NCBI RefSeq assembly: GCF_009496155.1
Contig: NZ_WIJP01000008.1
Coordinates: forward strand, 49,720-113,719
DNA from: Streptococcus mitis
GTDB taxonomy: Bacteria > Bacillota > Bacilli > Lactobacillales > Streptococcaceae
Direction of reading: 5' to 3'
Length of the DNA stretch: 64,000 nucleotides
The notes below the pieces were generated by a model. That model worked only from the letters and a program-made list of their open reading frames with translations, was not told the origin of the DNA and did no database searches. Shown here one piece after another: positions 47,903 to 58,349 of this stretch. Position numbers and translations under genes: made by a program. Position 1 is the stretch's first letter. Every line of letters begins with the position of its first letter.

Positions 47903-49012
47903 TTAGTCTTCAATAAAATCACGAAGCGGTTTGCTGCGACTTGGTTGGCGTAGTTTTCTCAAAGCCTTGGCTTCAATCTGACGGATACGCTCGCGAGTCA
48001 CGTTAAAGACTTTCCCCACATCTTCAAGGGTGCGCATTTTTCCATCATCTAGTCCAAAACGTAGACGCAGAACATTTTCTTCACGGTCTGTAAGAGTATC
48101 CAAGACCTCATCCAACTGCTCACGCAAAACGATACGAGTTGTATAGTCCACTGGATTTTCAATCACTTCATCTTCGATAAAGTCTCCAAGGTGGCTATCA
48201 TCCTCTTCACCGATTGGAGTTTCAAGGGATACCGGTTCTTGAGCAATCTTCAAGATTTCACGAACCTTGTCAGGTGTCATATCCATACGTTCAGCGATTT
48301 GTTCTGGCGTTGGATCTTGTTCTAATTCTTGAAGGAGATTACGCTGTTCGCGAACCAATTTATTGATGGTTTCAACCATATGAACTGGGATACGAATGGT
48401 ACGAGCTTGATCCGCAATAGCACGAGTGATGGCTTGACGAATCCACCAAGTTGCGTAAGTTGAGAACTTGAATCCTTTAGAATAGTCAAACTTGTCAACC
48501 GCCTTCATCAAGCCCATATTTCCTTCTTGAATCAAATCAAGGAACTGCATACCACGACCAACATAGCGTTTGGCTATAGAAACAACCAAACGAAGGTTGG
48601 CTTCCGCAAGACGTTGTTTAGCTTCGATATCGCCAGCTTCAACTGCTAGTGCTAAGTCTTTTTCCTCTTCATTGGTCAAAAGAGGAACGACCCCAATTTC
48701 TTTCAAGTACATACGGACAGGGTCATTGACCTTAGCCGAAGTTGAACCAATCAAGTCCTCATCGCTGAGTTCTGGTTCTTCTTCAGCACTAAGAACACGT
48801 GCACTTGGATTTCCTTCGTTATCTGTGATCGAAATCCCTGCATCTTGAATCCGTTGCAAGAGATCTTCAATCCCATCAGCGTCCAAGGTAAAAGGAAGGA
48901 CAAGACTAGCATTGATTTCATCGTCTGTTGCTGTCCCTTTTTGCTTATGATTACGGATAAATTCTGCTACTTGTACGTCAAATGTTGTTACTTCTTTTTG
49001 TTTTGTTGCCAT
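47903..49012 (-). CDS. rpoD: RNA polymerase primary sigma factor RpoD (SigA)
   Basis: This 369-residue sigma-70 has region 1.1 at the N-terminus, region 2 ([17 protein letters not shown] then [15 protein letters not shown]), region 3 and region 4 ([26 protein letters not shown]). It directs RNA polymerase to the -35/-10 promoters noted throughout this window. It is 2 bases after dnaG, the conserved dnaG-rpoD arrangement. Confidence 0.98.
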   Translation of the reverse strand: MATKQKEVTTFDVQVAEFIRNHKQKGTATDDEINASLVLPFTLDADGIEDLLQRIQDAGISITDNEGNPSARVLSAEEEPELSDEDLIGSTSAKVNDPVRMYLKEIGVVPLLTNEEEKDLALAVEAGDIEAKQRLAEANLRLVVSIAKRYVGRGMQFLDLIQEGNMGLMKAVDKFDYSKGFKFSTYATWWIRQAITRAIADQARTIRIPVHMVETINKLVREQRNLLQELEQDPTPEQIAERMDMTPDKVREILKIAQEPVSLETPIGEEDDSHLGDFIEDEVIENPVDYTTRIVLREQLDEVLDTLTDREENVLRLRFGLDDGKMRTLEDVGKVFNVTRERIRQIEAKALRKLRQPSRSKPLRDFIED

Positions 49013-49014
49013 TA

Positions 49015-50775
49015 TTACTCCATTCTTCTCTTTTGGGAAATTAAACGTTCTAATTCTTCTAAGGCTGTGTCTGTATCTCCTACATGGCTAGCTTCCTGCA
49101 CCTTCTTTTTGATTCTCATATTGTCCTGATTCAAGAGAGCCCTGTTTCGAGTCATTTCTACTTCACTAAGTTCCTGCGGCGACATCTCAGCAGGCAAATC
49201 CTGAGCTAAGACTTGATACCAGGCTCTTTCAACTTCCTCTGCCTGTTCTGCTAAAACTTCTGGAGGAAGATTTCCATACTGGCCAAGCAAGTCATATAAG
49301 ACCTGAAATTCAGGTGTAGCAAATGCAAAGTCTTCCCGCAAACGGTAATCGTTCAAAACAAGAGGAGATTCCATCATCCGATAGAGTAGATGGGCTTCTG
49401 CTCTCATAATAGCTGATAACTGCTTGGTGACAGGCATAGTGATTTGCGTCGGTCTGGAAATTCCTTCCATGCGATTCTGCCTTTGAGCCTGACGACTCTC
49501 ATTAACAATCTGCTCAATCTGGGCATAATCAAAGGATGCCAGACTGTCAGCTAAAATATGAATATAGCTGTTTTGAGCAGTGATAGACTTTTCTTGAACA
49601 ATCAAAGGAGCTATTTTTTCAATAAACTCAATCTGGGCCTGCAGATTTTCACTGTTTTCAGGCTTGTACTGGTGAATGTAAAACTCAATCGGACTAATAC
49701 GAGTTTTCGTTAATAGATAGGCCAAGTCTTCTGGACCATTTTTTTGTAAATACTCATCTGGATCCAAGTTATCAGGCATGCTGACGATTTGCACAGGTAT
49801 ATCACAAATTTCATCCAGCGCTTTCAATGTAGCGGCTTTCCCAGCCTTATCGCCATCGTAAACAAGCACCAACTTCTTGGTTAACCTTTTCAGATGCTCA
49901 ACATGCTCTCGACTTAAGGCTGTTCCCATAGATGCGACAGCATTTTCGATTCCAGCCCGATAGGCTGCAATGACATCCATGAACCCTTCCATCAGGTAAA
50001 TCTCACTGGCTTTTCCAGAAGATTTTTTTGCCCTATCCATATGATATAATTCGTAACTTTTGTTAAAAATTGCAGTTGATCGGCTATTTTTATACTTAGA
50101 AGTTTGTGAATCCGTTTTCTGCCAGATACGACCTGAGAAGGCAAGCACCTTTCCCTGATCATTTGTTAGGGGAAACATGATGCGATTGTGAAAGGTGTCT
50201 ACAAATTGATTAGCATCTGAGAGATAAAACAGTCCTGAATCCAGTAAATCCTCTTCACGATACTGATCAGACAAACGTTGATAGAGATAGTTTCGTTCTG
50301 GAGGTGCTAAACCAATCCGAAAATGTTTGAGCACTTCATCTGTCAAACCACGCTGATAAAGGTAATTTCTCGCCTCTTCACCCATGGTTGTTGTCATGAG
50401 AATAGCATGATAAAATTTGGCTGCATCTTCGTGCATGTCATAAAGAGCTTGGTGAGGCGAAATTGGCTTCTGTTCACTATAAAGCGTTTTTTCAATCTCA
50501 ATCCCAACACGCTGACCTAAGATTTGAACAGCCTCCATAAAGGGAACCCCTTGGTACTCCTCTATGAACTTAAAGACATCACCTGAGCGACCACAACCGA
50601 AACAGTGGTAAAACTGCTTGTCCTCTACAACGTTGAAAGAAGGTGTTTTTTCACCATGAAAAGGACAGAGCCCTAGATAGTTCCGTCCTGCCTTTTGTAA
50701 AGAAATCACATCTCCTATGACTTCCACAATGTTGGCATTGTTTTTGATTTCTTCAATGACTTGTTTGTCAACCAT
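49015..50775 (-). CDS. dnaG: DNA primase
   Basis: This 586-residue primase synthesises RNA primers at the fork. It has an N-terminal CHC2-type zinc finger ([11 protein letters not shown] ... HCFGCGRSG), a TOPRIM catalytic core ([23 protein letters not shown]) and a C-terminal helicase-interaction domain. ATG 50775 (MVDKQVIEE) follows GGAGG at good spacing; the frame extends five codons further without support. Confidence 0.97.
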   Translation of the reverse strand: MVDKQVIEEIKNNANIVEVIGDVISLQKAGRNYLGLCPFHGEKTPSFNVVEDKQFYHCFGCGRSGDVFKFIEEYQGVPFMEAVQILGQRVGIEIEKTLYSEQKPISPHQALYDMHEDAAKFYHAILMTTTMGEEARNYLYQRGLTDEVLKHFRIGLAPPERNYLYQRLSDQYREEDLLDSGLFYLSDANQFVDTFHNRIMFPLTNDQGKVLAFSGRIWQKTDSQTSKYKNSRSTAIFNKSYELYHMDRAKKSSGKASEIYLMEGFMDVIAAYRAGIENAVASMGTALSREHVEHLKRLTKKLVLVYDGDKAGKAATLKALDEICDIPVQIVSMPDNLDPDEYLQKNGPEDLAYLLTKTRISPIEFYIHQYKPENSENLQAQIEFIEKIAPLIVQEKSITAQNSYIHILADSLASFDYAQIEQIVNESRQAQRQNRMEGISRPTQITMPVTKQLSAIMRAEAHLLYRMMESPLVLNDYRLREDFAFATPEFQVLYDLLGQYGNLPPEVLAEQAEEVERAWYQVLAQDLPAEMSPQELSEVEMTRNRALLNQDNMRIKKKVQEASHVGDTDTALEELERLISQKRRME

Positions 50776-50901
50776 ACACAATACCTCCATGTTATCATAG
50801 TTTACTTTATATAGTATAGCTTATTTCTGAAAAAAAGTAAACCATTTCATACACTTTCCGTGATTCTCTTTGCTTCATTTTTTAAAATTTCAAGAGAAGA
50901 T

Positions 50902-50942
50902 AAAAAAAACTCAGAAACACTTCCATGCTTCTAAGTTTTTCT
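50902..50942 (-). terminator. Terminator of the ABC transporter operon
   Basis: AAACTTAGAA pairs with TTCTGAGTTT with one mismatch; a T-run follows on the minus strand. It lies 30 bases past the ATPase gene. Confidence 0.75.
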
Positions 50943-50972
50943 TCTCTATTTTTTAATGAAAATAAAGTTCAT

Positions 50973-51731
50973 CTATTCAAATAATTGATAGTAGTCTGAG
51001 ATTTTCATTTTTGCCTTTTCTTCTTGGTTCAAATCTTGGATAATCCGTCCTTCTTTCATGACAATTAAGCGATTGCCATATTTGAGAGCATCTTCCATAT
51101 GATGAGTAATCATAAGGGCTGTCAGCTGATCTTTCTTGACAAATTCATCTGTCAATTCCATCAAGGCCACACTGGTCTTTGGATCAAGGGCAGCAGTATG
51201 CTCATCTAACAAGAGTAATTCAGGTCGCTTCAAGGTTGCCATTAAGAGACTCAAAGCCTGTCTTTGCCCACCTGATAAGAACTCAATCGGTGTATTCAAG
51301 TGTTTCTCAAGACCATTTCCTACTTTTTCAATGGTTGCCTGAAATTCATCCTTATAATTAGTCAAGCGTCGTGGAAAGAGACCACGCTTTTCACCACGAA
51401 ACTTGGCAATCAAGAGATTCTCTGCCACTGTCATACGAGGAGCAGTCCCCATCTTTGGATCTTGGAAAACACGAGACAGATACTTAGCGCGCTTCTCTGG
51501 TGAAAACTTGGTAACATCTTCACCTAAAATACGGATGGTTCCACTGGTTAATGACAAGCTTCCTGCAATAGTGTTAAAGAGGGTTGATTTGCCAGCACCA
51601 TTTCCACCTAAAATCGTGATAAAGTCCTGTTCAAAAATTTCTAAGGAAACATCATTTAAAATAATCTTTTCTTCATCAAAGCCATTTTTAACAACTTTGG
51701 TTGCATTTTTTAATTCTACAATTGCTGTCAT
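50973..51731 (-). CDS. ABC transporter ATPase of the T-box-controlled uptake system (TrpZ-like)
   Basis: This 252-residue ATPase has Walker A GGNGAGKS near residue 42, signature LSGGQRQALSLLMA, Walker B LLLDEHTAALDP and the H-loop MITHHMEDAL. It energises uptake through the permease whose stop it overlaps (4 bases). A T-box leader upstream of the operon points to an amino acid substrate, probably tryptophan. Confidence 0.9.
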   Translation of the reverse strand: MTAIVELKNATKVVKNGFDEEKIILNDVSLEIFEQDFITILGGNGAGKSTLFNTIAGSLSLTSGTIRILGEDVTKFSPEKRAKYLSRVFQDPKMGTAPRMTVAENLLIAKFRGEKRGLFPRRLTNYKDEFQATIEKVGNGLEKHLNTPIEFLSGGQRQALSLLMATLKRPELLLLDEHTAALDPKTSVALMELTDEFVKKDQLTALMITHHMEDALKYGNRLIVMKEGRIIQDLNQEEKAKMKISDYYQLFE

Positions 51732-52594
51732 TTGCTTAACTTGGCTCCTTTCAAGATTGTTTGCTTAAATGTTGGAATCATAAGGCAAACTGCTAAGATC
51801 AAGGCACTGTACAAACGAAGGTAACTTGTATTAAAACCAAGCGCGATGACAGCCCACACTAAGAATTGATAGGCGATAGAACCCACAACGATGGCAACCA
51901 GACGCTCTGCCAGGCTCAAACTCTTGAAAATAACTTCCCCAATAATCAAACTTGCAAGCCCCACAACGATAACCCCGATTCCTCGAGATACATCAGCATA
52001 ACCTTCTTGCTGGGCAATGAGAGCACCTGCAAGGGCAATCACACCATTTGATAAGACCAAGCCCATGAGCTCCATGCGTCCAGTATGAATCCCGAAACTT
52101 CTAGCCATATCAGGATTGTCACCTGTAGCAATATAGGCCTGTCCGAGTTTAGTGTCCAAGAAAAAGAGCATGAGAGCAATGACAAGACTGACAAAGATAA
52201 GACCTGTCAAGAGTTGATTCAAATCCGAATCAAAAGGCAAAACATCCTGAATTTGCTTGGTTCCAAGCAATCCTAAATTTGCACGTCCCATAATCAAGAG
52301 CATGATAGAGTGACAAGAAGTCATCACCAAAATCCCTGAGAGCAAGGTTGGAATCTTCCCTTTTGTATAAAGAAGTCCTGCTGCCATTCCAGCCAAACAA
52401 CCTGCTCCAACAGCAATAAGTGTCGCTAAAAAGGGATTTACACCTTTGGTTATCAGAGTGACAGCAACAGCTCCCCCAAGAGGGAAGGAACCTTCTGTCG
52501 TCATATCTGGAAAGTTTAAAATCCTAAATGTCATAAAGATTCCCAGACCAAGAATAGCCCAAACAAATCCTTGAGAAATAATAGATAATATCAT
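51728..52594 (-). CDS. ABC transporter permease (BPD_transp_2 type, TrpY-like)
   Basis: This 288-residue permease has about eight membrane helices and belongs to the branched-chain amino acid/ribose-like permease family (FPDMTTEGSFPLGGAV near residue 28, GLASLIIGEVIF). Substrate-binding partner, permease and ATPase are in order, so this is a complete importer. Confidence 0.9.
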   Translation of the reverse strand: MILSIISQGFVWAILGLGIFMTFRILNFPDMTTEGSFPLGGAVAVTLITKGVNPFLATLIAVGAGCLAGMAAGLLYTKGKIPTLLSGILVMTSCHSIMLLIMGRANLGLLGTKQIQDVLPFDSDLNQLLTGLIFVSLVIALMLFFLDTKLGQAYIATGDNPDMARSFGIHTGRMELMGLVLSNGVIALAGALIAQQEGYADVSRGIGVIVVGLASLIIGEVIFKSLSLAERLVAIVVGSIAYQFLVWAVIALGFNTSYLRLYSALILAVCLMIPTFKQTILKGAKLSK

Positions 52595-52670
52595 CTGTTT
52601 CTTAACCTTTTTCTATACGATTTCTTTTGTAAAAAATTGGAGGAGATGTCCCCAACTCCTCCATTGTAGA

Positions 52671-53666
52671 TTATTCAATCACTTGTCCTGCTTCTTTTAG
52701 AACAGACTCAGGAATAGTAATACCTAACTCTTGTGCCAATTTTTTGTTGATCACTGACTTACCTGTTGAAAAGACATTGACTGGAGTATCAGCTGGTTTT
52801 GCACCTTTCAAAACTTGTGCAATCATTTTACCAGTTGCCACACCAAGGTCATGTTGGTCAACTACAACTGATGCCAAACCGCCCGCTTCTACCATGGCAG
52901 TTGCACTTGGGTAAATTGGTTTTTTAGCTGATTGGTTGCTTGATACAACAGTTGAGAAGGCTGAAGCAATAGTGTTATCAATTGGAACCCAGATGGCATC
53001 GACCTTGCTAGTCATAACATTAACCGTTGAAGCAATTTCATTTGTTGAAGGAACCGCAAATGTTTCCACTGTCAAACCTGCTTTTTCAGCATAAGCCTTA
53101 AATTCTTCGACCTGTGTTTTTGAATTGTCTTCGCTGCTTGAGTAAAGAGCTCCGATTGTTTTCACATTTGGTGTAAGAGCCTTAATGAGTTCAACTTGTT
53201 GTTGAGCTGGATTGTGGTCAGACACCCCTGTAATGTTGCCGCCTGGTTTTTTCAAATCTTTGACCAAGTTAGCTCCGATTGGGTCTGTAATAGCGGCCAT
53301 GATAACAGGTAGGTCTTTTGTGGCGCTTGCCAAACCTTGAGCAGCTGGTGTTGCAATACCAACCACAAGGTCATTGCCATTTGCAACCAATTGTTTACTC
53401 ATTGTCGCAACCTTACTTTGGTCACCTTCTGAGTTCATAAAGTCGATTTTAACTTGATCATCTTTATAGCCTTCTTCTGCAAGTCCATCTTGAATCCCTT
53501 TATAAATCAAGTCAAGAGATGGATGGCTTACAAACTGAAGAACACCAACTTTAGCTACTTTCTTTTCATTCTTAGCTTCTGGTTTATTCATTGAAGAGTA
53601 AATCAAGCTTCCTGCGACTAAGACTGCTAATGCAGCGATAATTCCAATTAAACGTTTATTTTTCAT
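52671..53666 (-). CDS. ABC transporter substrate-binding protein (DUF534/TrpX-like)
   Basis: This 331-residue extracytoplasmic binding protein of the ABC_sub_bind family has a basic start and a hydrophobic segment (GIIAALAVLVAGSLIY) but no lipobox cysteine, so it seems to be held by an uncleaved N-terminal helix. Two-lobed domain motifs include GIATPAAQGLAS and MAAITDPIGANLV. Family members in streptococci (TrpX) bind tryptophan or other aromatic amino acids. It is the first gene after a T-box leader and an inserted BOX element. Confidence 0.88.
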   Translation of the reverse strand: MKNKRLIGIIAALAVLVAGSLIYSSMNKPEAKNEKKVAKVGVLQFVSHPSLDLIYKGIQDGLAEEGYKDDQVKIDFMNSEGDQSKVATMSKQLVANGNDLVVGIATPAAQGLASATKDLPVIMAAITDPIGANLVKDLKKPGGNITGVSDHNPAQQQVELIKALTPNVKTIGALYSSSEDNSKTQVEEFKAYAEKAGLTVETFAVPSTNEIASTVNVMTSKVDAIWVPIDNTIASAFSTVVSSNQSAKKPIYPSATAMVEAGGLASVVVDQHDLGVATGKMIAQVLKGAKPADTPVNVFSTGKSVINKKLAQELGITIPESVLKEAGQVIE

Positions 53667-53710
53667 TCTATTTCTCCTTTTTTATTCCTTTAAAATACTT
53701 CACTTATCTA

Positions 53711-53861
53711 ATACTCTTCGAAAATCTCTTCAAACCACGTCAGCTTCACCTTGCCGTAGCTATGGTTACTGACTTCGTCAGTTCTATCCACAACCTCAAA
53801 GCAGTGCTTTGAGCAACCTGCTGCTAGCTTCCTAGTTTGTACTTTGATTTTCATTGAGTAT
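53711..53861 (+). repeat. BOX element, complete boxA-boxB-boxC
   Basis: BoxA ATACTCTTCGAAAATCTC with AAACCACGTCAGC, boxB (GGTTACTGACTTCGTCAG with CAAAGCAGTGCTTTG) and boxC ending CATTTGAGTATA-like CATTGAGTATA. It sits between the T-box terminator and the first gene of the transporter operon, so it is inside the transcript. Confidence 0.92.
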
Positions 53862-53891
53862 AAACAAGCGACGCCATCGTTTTCTTTCCAT
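53832..53891 (-). CDS. Possible 19-residue peptide after the T-box (BOX-truncated?)
   Basis: ATG 53891 has GGAGG 5 bases upstream and reads MERKRWRRLF, then continues into the boxC end (ILNENQSTN) to TAG 53832. The ribosome site lies directly after the T-box terminator, where the operon's first gene would be expected. The coding part beyond residue 10 is made of BOX sequence, so it may be an older leader or gene start cut by BOX insertion, or a short translated leader. Function is unknown. Confidence 0.35.
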   Translation of the reverse strand: MERKRWRRLFILNENQSTN

Positions 53892-53904
53892 ACTAACCTC
53901 CATC

Positions 53905-54142
53905 AAAAACGTCCTCACACAAAAAACTTGTGTGAGGACGTCGATGCGCGGTACCACCTCAATTATAGGGAATTTCCCTATCGCTCTGTCTCGCAATAAC
54001 GAGATGCACTGTAAGGTGTGCTCACCGAATTTTTATGATTTCAAATTCTAAATAACATTCAGCCCAATTTTCATCATCACCACTTATCTGTTTTCAGCTA
54101 CCACAGACTCTCTAAAAAGTTTGAATGATTACTTTTCTGAAT
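53905..54142 (-). ncRNA. T-box riboswitch, probably tryptophan-responsive
   Basis: The leader on the minus strand shows AGAGAG and GGTAGCTG of stem I, the T-box sequence GGTGGTACCGCG (complement 53946-53957), and a terminator GTCCTCACAC/GTGTGAGGAC with a T-run (53905-53942). Uncharged tRNA pairing with T-box DNA would prevent the terminator and switch on the transporter. The specifier loop region GAAAATTGGGCTGAATG offers TGG (Trp), supported by the TrpXYZ-like genes; ATT or TTG cannot be ruled out by eye. Confidence 0.88.
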
Positions 54143-54148
54143 GTTTAA

Positions 54149-54176
54149 ATTATATCATTTTTCAATTACTTGTCAA
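54149..54176 (-). promoter_or_regulatory. Predicted promoter of the T-box operon
   Basis: On the minus strand TTGACA (54171-54176) and TGA-TATAAT (54149-54154) are spaced by 16 bases, directly upstream of the T-box leader. Confidence 0.75.
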
Positions 54177-54205
54177 GACTCTTTTGGTATTTTTTTGAAA
54201 TATTC

Positions 54206-54237
54206 AAAAACTTCCCCTATAGAAAAGAGGAAGTTTG
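54206..54237 (-). terminator. Terminator after ppc
   Basis: AAACTTCC (minus sense) pairs with GGAAGTTT around a central segment, followed by a T-run; it is 8 bases past the ppc stop. Confidence 0.75.
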
Positions 54238-54244
54238 AAAGGTA

Positions 54245-56941
54245 TCAACCCGAATTACGCAATCCTGTCGCAATTCCGTTGATGGTTGTATGAATTAATT
54301 TTTCTTGATCGCTTGATAATTCTCCTCGGCGTTGACGTTTAATCAACTCCAACTGGATATAGTTGAGGATATTAAAGTAAGGCATACGATAATCCAAACT
54401 TGCTTTTAGATATGGATTTTCAGCTAATAATTCGTCATACCCTTCAATCTCTAGGATAACATTTTTAGTTAATTGCCATTCGTCTAAAATAGTATCATAA
54501 ATAGCCTTCACTTGATCATCTTCACATAACTTAGCATATTCAAAAGCAATATTCATGTTCGATTTTGACAAGACCATATCTACATTTGAAAGGAGAGACT
54601 GGAAGAAAGGCCAATTTTGGTACATATCTCGTAAGATAGCGATATTCTCTGGATTTTTATCGATGAATTCTTTGAAACTGGAACCGACCCCATACCAGCC
54701 AGGGAACATGACACGGCTTTGTGACCATGAGAAGACCCAAGGAATGGCACGCAAACCACCGATTTCTGTAATGGTCTTACGGGCAGCTGGACGCGAACCG
54801 ATATTAAAGCTGGAAATAGCCTTGATTGGACTTGACTCAAAGAAATAATCATAAAAATGGTCATTTCCAAAGACTAAATCTCGATAAATATCATAACTAC
54901 GGTCCACTACTTGGTCCATAATGGCTTCATAGCGATTTGAGGTATTAGTATCACTCTTCCACTGAGTAATCATGCGGTTAATAGCTGCTGAAACTAACAT
55001 TTCAAGGTTATAATAGGCAGCATCTTTATTACCGTATTTATTCCCAATCACTTCACCCTGCTCCGTCAAGCGGATACGATCCTTGATAGACTTGAGCGGT
55101 TGAGATGTGATAGCTTCATAAGTTGGTCCACCACCACGACCGACAGTACCACCACGGCCATGGAAGAAGGTAACCTTAACACCAAATTCATCTCCAATAG
55201 CAGTCAATTGTTGTTGAGCCTTGTAGAGAGTCCAACATGATGATAAGTAACCACCATCTTTATTACTATCAGAATAGCCAAGCATGATTTCTTGGTAGTT
55301 ATTACGTGAAGCAATCCATTTCTTAGCGAGAGGAAGAGAAAGGTATTCTCTCATAGTTTCTTCTGAGTGGTCCAAGTCCTCAATTGTTTCAAAGAGAGGA
55401 ACGATTTGGACACGGGCTCTTTCTTTATCAACTAACCCTACTTCTTTTAGCAAGATAGCCAATTCCAACATGTCTGATACGCTGGTTGCATGTGAAATGA
55501 TAGTCTGACGAATAACATCATCTCCCAACTTATCTTTCAACTTACGAGCAGCCTTAAAGATGGCCAATTCTTTTTCAAGTAACTCTGATTTTTCAACATG
55601 AGTAGCAGAAAGAATACGTGGATCTTCCTCCAATTCTTTCAAAAGAAGCTGGCATTTTTCTTCTTCACTTAGTTCACTATAATGCGAATGAATTCCTGCT
55701 GATTTCAAGAGTTCAGCTACACAGGCTTCATGAACACTAGAATCTTGACGCATGTCAATAGATGCCAAATAGAAACCAAAAATTTCAACTGCCTGAATCA
55801 GCTCAACAAAATCACCAGAAATCAGTGCTTCACCCTTATTTTCCAAGAGGGAATCACGAATGGTAATTAAGTCCTTATAAAAATCATTAGCTGTCTCATA
55901 GCGAGCTCCAACTTCCTTATCCTCAATCAAATAAGCTTTTGTCGCTTGGATTTTTGATTGAATATCAAACAAGGCGCGGCGGTAAAGCTCTTTTTCACGG
56001 TAAATCGAGTTATCCTTGGATTGACGAGCCATTTCTCTGACTTGCTTGCTGACATTGACGATACTGGTTGAGAGGGAGAATTCACGATAAAGTTGGTAAA
56101 TCTTTTCATCATAGTAGTTCATGATGACTTCACACTGGGTCATGGCAGATTGTTTCAAGGTATCTGCGGTCACAAATGGATTCCCATCACGGTCTCCACC
56201 AATCCACATTCCCATGGTAATCGGTTTAGGATGTTTCAACTCCAAGCCATGTTTTTTAGCCAGGCGCTTGTACTCAGCAGTCAAATGAGGAACTGCCTTC
56301 AGGAATGAACTATTGTAGTATTCCATAACATTCGTGATTTCATTGGTTACTTTCAATTTCTTTTCACGAATCATATCTGTCTGCATGATAATCTCAATGT
56401 AACGACGGAGATCATTATGCCATTTTTCCTTATTAATCAAGCCTAATTTCACATCACGGTACTTACGCAAGAGGGTGTGGATATGGTTAGTCAAATCCAG
56501 CATACTCTTACGTTGCACTTGTGTTGGATGGGCTGTCAAAACAGGGACAACATTCAAGTGTTCTAAAATTTCAACCGCATTTTCTTTTTCTGCAACCATT
56601 TTAATCGTTGCTGATAATTTCCCAAGATAATCTTGATCGATATTATTTTGGTGGTTGATTTCATAAGCCAAATCCACGTCTTCTGAAATATTAATCAAAA
56701 GAGGCAAGATAGAGAAGTAGCGTGAAATATAAGCCATTTCATCATTTGTCAGACTAGTAACTAATTGGTTCAAACCTTGATAATCTTCTTGAGTTGACAA
56801 TTTCTTCAACTGCATGATTTTTTCAAAAGTCTCTGGAGCAAGCATATTTTTAGTGATATCTTCTAACAATTCTGTTAAAATCAATACTTCTTCTTGCACG
56901 ACAGCTTTATTACTATAGTTTTCTAATTTTTGAAGAGACAT
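54245..56941 (-). CDS. ppc: Phosphoenolpyruvate carboxylase
   Basis: This 898-residue enzyme makes oxaloacetate from PEP and bicarbonate, feeding aspartate synthesis in an organism with an incomplete citric acid cycle. Visible are the N-terminal active-site [35 protein letters not shown] and the glycine loop [14 protein letters not shown], and the C-terminus RNSG. It lies 24 bases after ftsW in the same direction. Confidence 0.97.
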   Translation of the reverse strand: MSLQKLENYSNKAVVQEEVLILTELLEDITKNMLAPETFEKIMQLKKLSTQEDYQGLNQLVTSLTNDEMAYISRYFSILPLLINISEDVDLAYEINHQNNIDQDYLGKLSATIKMVAEKENAVEILEHLNVVPVLTAHPTQVQRKSMLDLTNHIHTLLRKYRDVKLGLINKEKWHNDLRRYIEIIMQTDMIREKKLKVTNEITNVMEYYNSSFLKAVPHLTAEYKRLAKKHGLELKHPKPITMGMWIGGDRDGNPFVTADTLKQSAMTQCEVIMNYYDEKIYQLYREFSLSTSIVNVSKQVREMARQSKDNSIYREKELYRRALFDIQSKIQATKAYLIEDKEVGARYETANDFYKDLITIRDSLLENKGEALISGDFVELIQAVEIFGFYLASIDMRQDSSVHEACVAELLKSAGIHSHYSELSEEEKCQLLLKELEEDPRILSATHVEKSELLEKELAIFKAARKLKDKLGDDVIRQTIISHATSVSDMLELAILLKEVGLVDKERARVQIVPLFETIEDLDHSEETMREYLSLPLAKKWIASRNNYQEIMLGYSDSNKDGGYLSSCWTLYKAQQQLTAIGDEFGVKVTFFHGRGGTVGRGGGPTYEAITSQPLKSIKDRIRLTEQGEVIGNKYGNKDAAYYNLEMLVSAAINRMITQWKSDTNTSNRYEAIMDQVVDRSYDIYRDLVFGNDHFYDYFFESSPIKAISSFNIGSRPAARKTITEIGGLRAIPWVFSWSQSRVMFPGWYGVGSSFKEFIDKNPENIAILRDMYQNWPFFQSLLSNVDMVLSKSNMNIAFEYAKLCEDDQVKAIYDTILDEWQLTKNVILEIEGYDELLAENPYLKASLDYRMPYFNILNYIQLELIKRQRRGELSSDQEKLIHTTINGIATGLRNSG

Positions 56942-56965
56942 AGGTAATCCTTTCCACTATCAGCT

Positions 56966-58189
56966 CTACATATAGTGTGATGAGTGAGCTTCTAACTCCT
57001 CATATAATTGGGCACGTTTTTCACTTGCATCAATATTTAAGACAAAGGCGATGGCTACAGATAAGACCAAGAGACTGTTCCCTCCTTGCGATAGGAAAGG
57101 GAAGGTTACTCCTGTCGAGGGAATAATACCAGAAATTCCACCGATATTGACAAAGACCTGTACCAACATCATCCCCCCAACCCCAATCGCCATCATGGAA
57201 TTAAAGGGATTCTTAGCACGAATTCCTACTAGGATAATTCGCAAAATAAGGAAAAAGACAAGTGCCAAAATCAAGCTGGCTCCCACAAAGCCAAATTCTT
57301 CAATGACAATTGAAAATACAAAGTCTGTATGGGCTTCTGGTAGATAGCCACGTTTTTCGATTGAATTTCCTAAGCCTAGACCAAACCACCCACCATTGAC
57401 CATGGCAAAGTAGGAATTTGCAAGTTGGTGGCCTGCTCCTGCCAAATCAGCAAAGGGATTAAAGTAGGCGCTAAAACGCTTGGCCACATATCCAAATACT
57501 GGAACTTTTGAAAACTTATCAACCCCTATCATATCAATAGCTGTTAAGGAAAGGGCTGAAACTCCAAACAATACACCGATAAAGGCTATGAACCAACGAT
57601 GAGCAATCCCACTAACTGTGTACATAATCAAGGCAACCAAAGCTAGGATAGTAGCATTCCCCAAATCTGGGAAAATAGCCAAACTTCCTATCATGACTAG
57701 TAGGACAAAGCGCCAATCATTAAAAGCACGAGGAATCCATTGATTTTGAGTTAAAACTTGGAAATCGTAAATACCAATTTCATCCTGTTGTTTTGAAAAA
57801 CGTTGAGCCAAGTACCAGACGATGATGATCTTCAAATACTCCGCTGGCTGAATGGTCAAAGGTCCTACTGAAATCCAACCATAGGCTCCATTGACCGGCG
57901 TACCAATTAAGCGAGCCAGAGCCAAAAGAATCAGCTCAACAAACATAACAATAAATAAAAGTCGTTCTTTTCTTAAAAAATTCAGTTTCAGCTTATATAT
58001 CAAGGCAATCAATATTAAACTAAATACCCAAAACATTCCCTGACTTCGAACCAATTGGAGGGCACTTTTACCTTCTTCGATAAGAATGGCACTGGTTGTA
58101 GAATAAACTACAATCAAGCCCAAAATAGATAAAAGTAAGTAAGGAACTAGAATAGAATAGTTTAATAGGTGCCTCTTACTAATCTTCAT
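56966..58189 (-). CDS. ftsW: Cell division glycosyltransferase FtsW
   Basis: This 407-residue SEDS-family protein has about ten membrane helices and polymerises lipid II with its septal PBP partner during division. The SEDS Asp in WISVGPLTIQPAEYLKIII-like segment (GWISVGPLTIQPAEYLK in parts), the NGAYGWISV motif and the C-terminal TFPFLSQGGNSLL loop are present. It precedes ppc, as in pneumococci. Confidence 0.94.
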   Translation of the reverse strand: MKISKRHLLNYSILVPYLLLSILGLIVVYSTTSAILIEEGKSALQLVRSQGMFWVFSLILIALIYKLKLNFLRKERLLFIVMFVELILLALARLIGTPVNGAYGWISVGPLTIQPAEYLKIIIVWYLAQRFSKQQDEIGIYDFQVLTQNQWIPRAFNDWRFVLLVMIGSLAIFPDLGNATILALVALIMYTVSGIAHRWFIAFIGVLFGVSALSLTAIDMIGVDKFSKVPVFGYVAKRFSAYFNPFADLAGAGHQLANSYFAMVNGGWFGLGLGNSIEKRGYLPEAHTDFVFSIVIEEFGFVGASLILALVFFLILRIILVGIRAKNPFNSMMAIGVGGMMLVQVFVNIGGISGIIPSTGVTFPFLSQGGNSLLVLSVAIAFVLNIDASEKRAQLYEELEAHSSHYM

Positions 58190-58321
58190 AGTATCACCAA
58201 TCTAATGAGAATAAAAGAAATTATTCCCAAATTCCGTTTATTTTCTAGTTTTGATTGCTATTATACCATTTTTTCCGAAAGAAAAAAACTCTTATCCTTA
58301 AGATAGAAGATTTTCTCGTAA

Positions 58322-58345
58322 GAAAAAGAGCACTTGGCTCTTTTC
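58322..58345 (-). terminator. Terminator after prsA
   Basis: GAGC-ACTTG-GCTC with an extended AAAAA/TTTT base forms a short stem on the minus strand directly after the stop. Confidence 0.7.
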
Positions 58346-58349
58346 TGTT

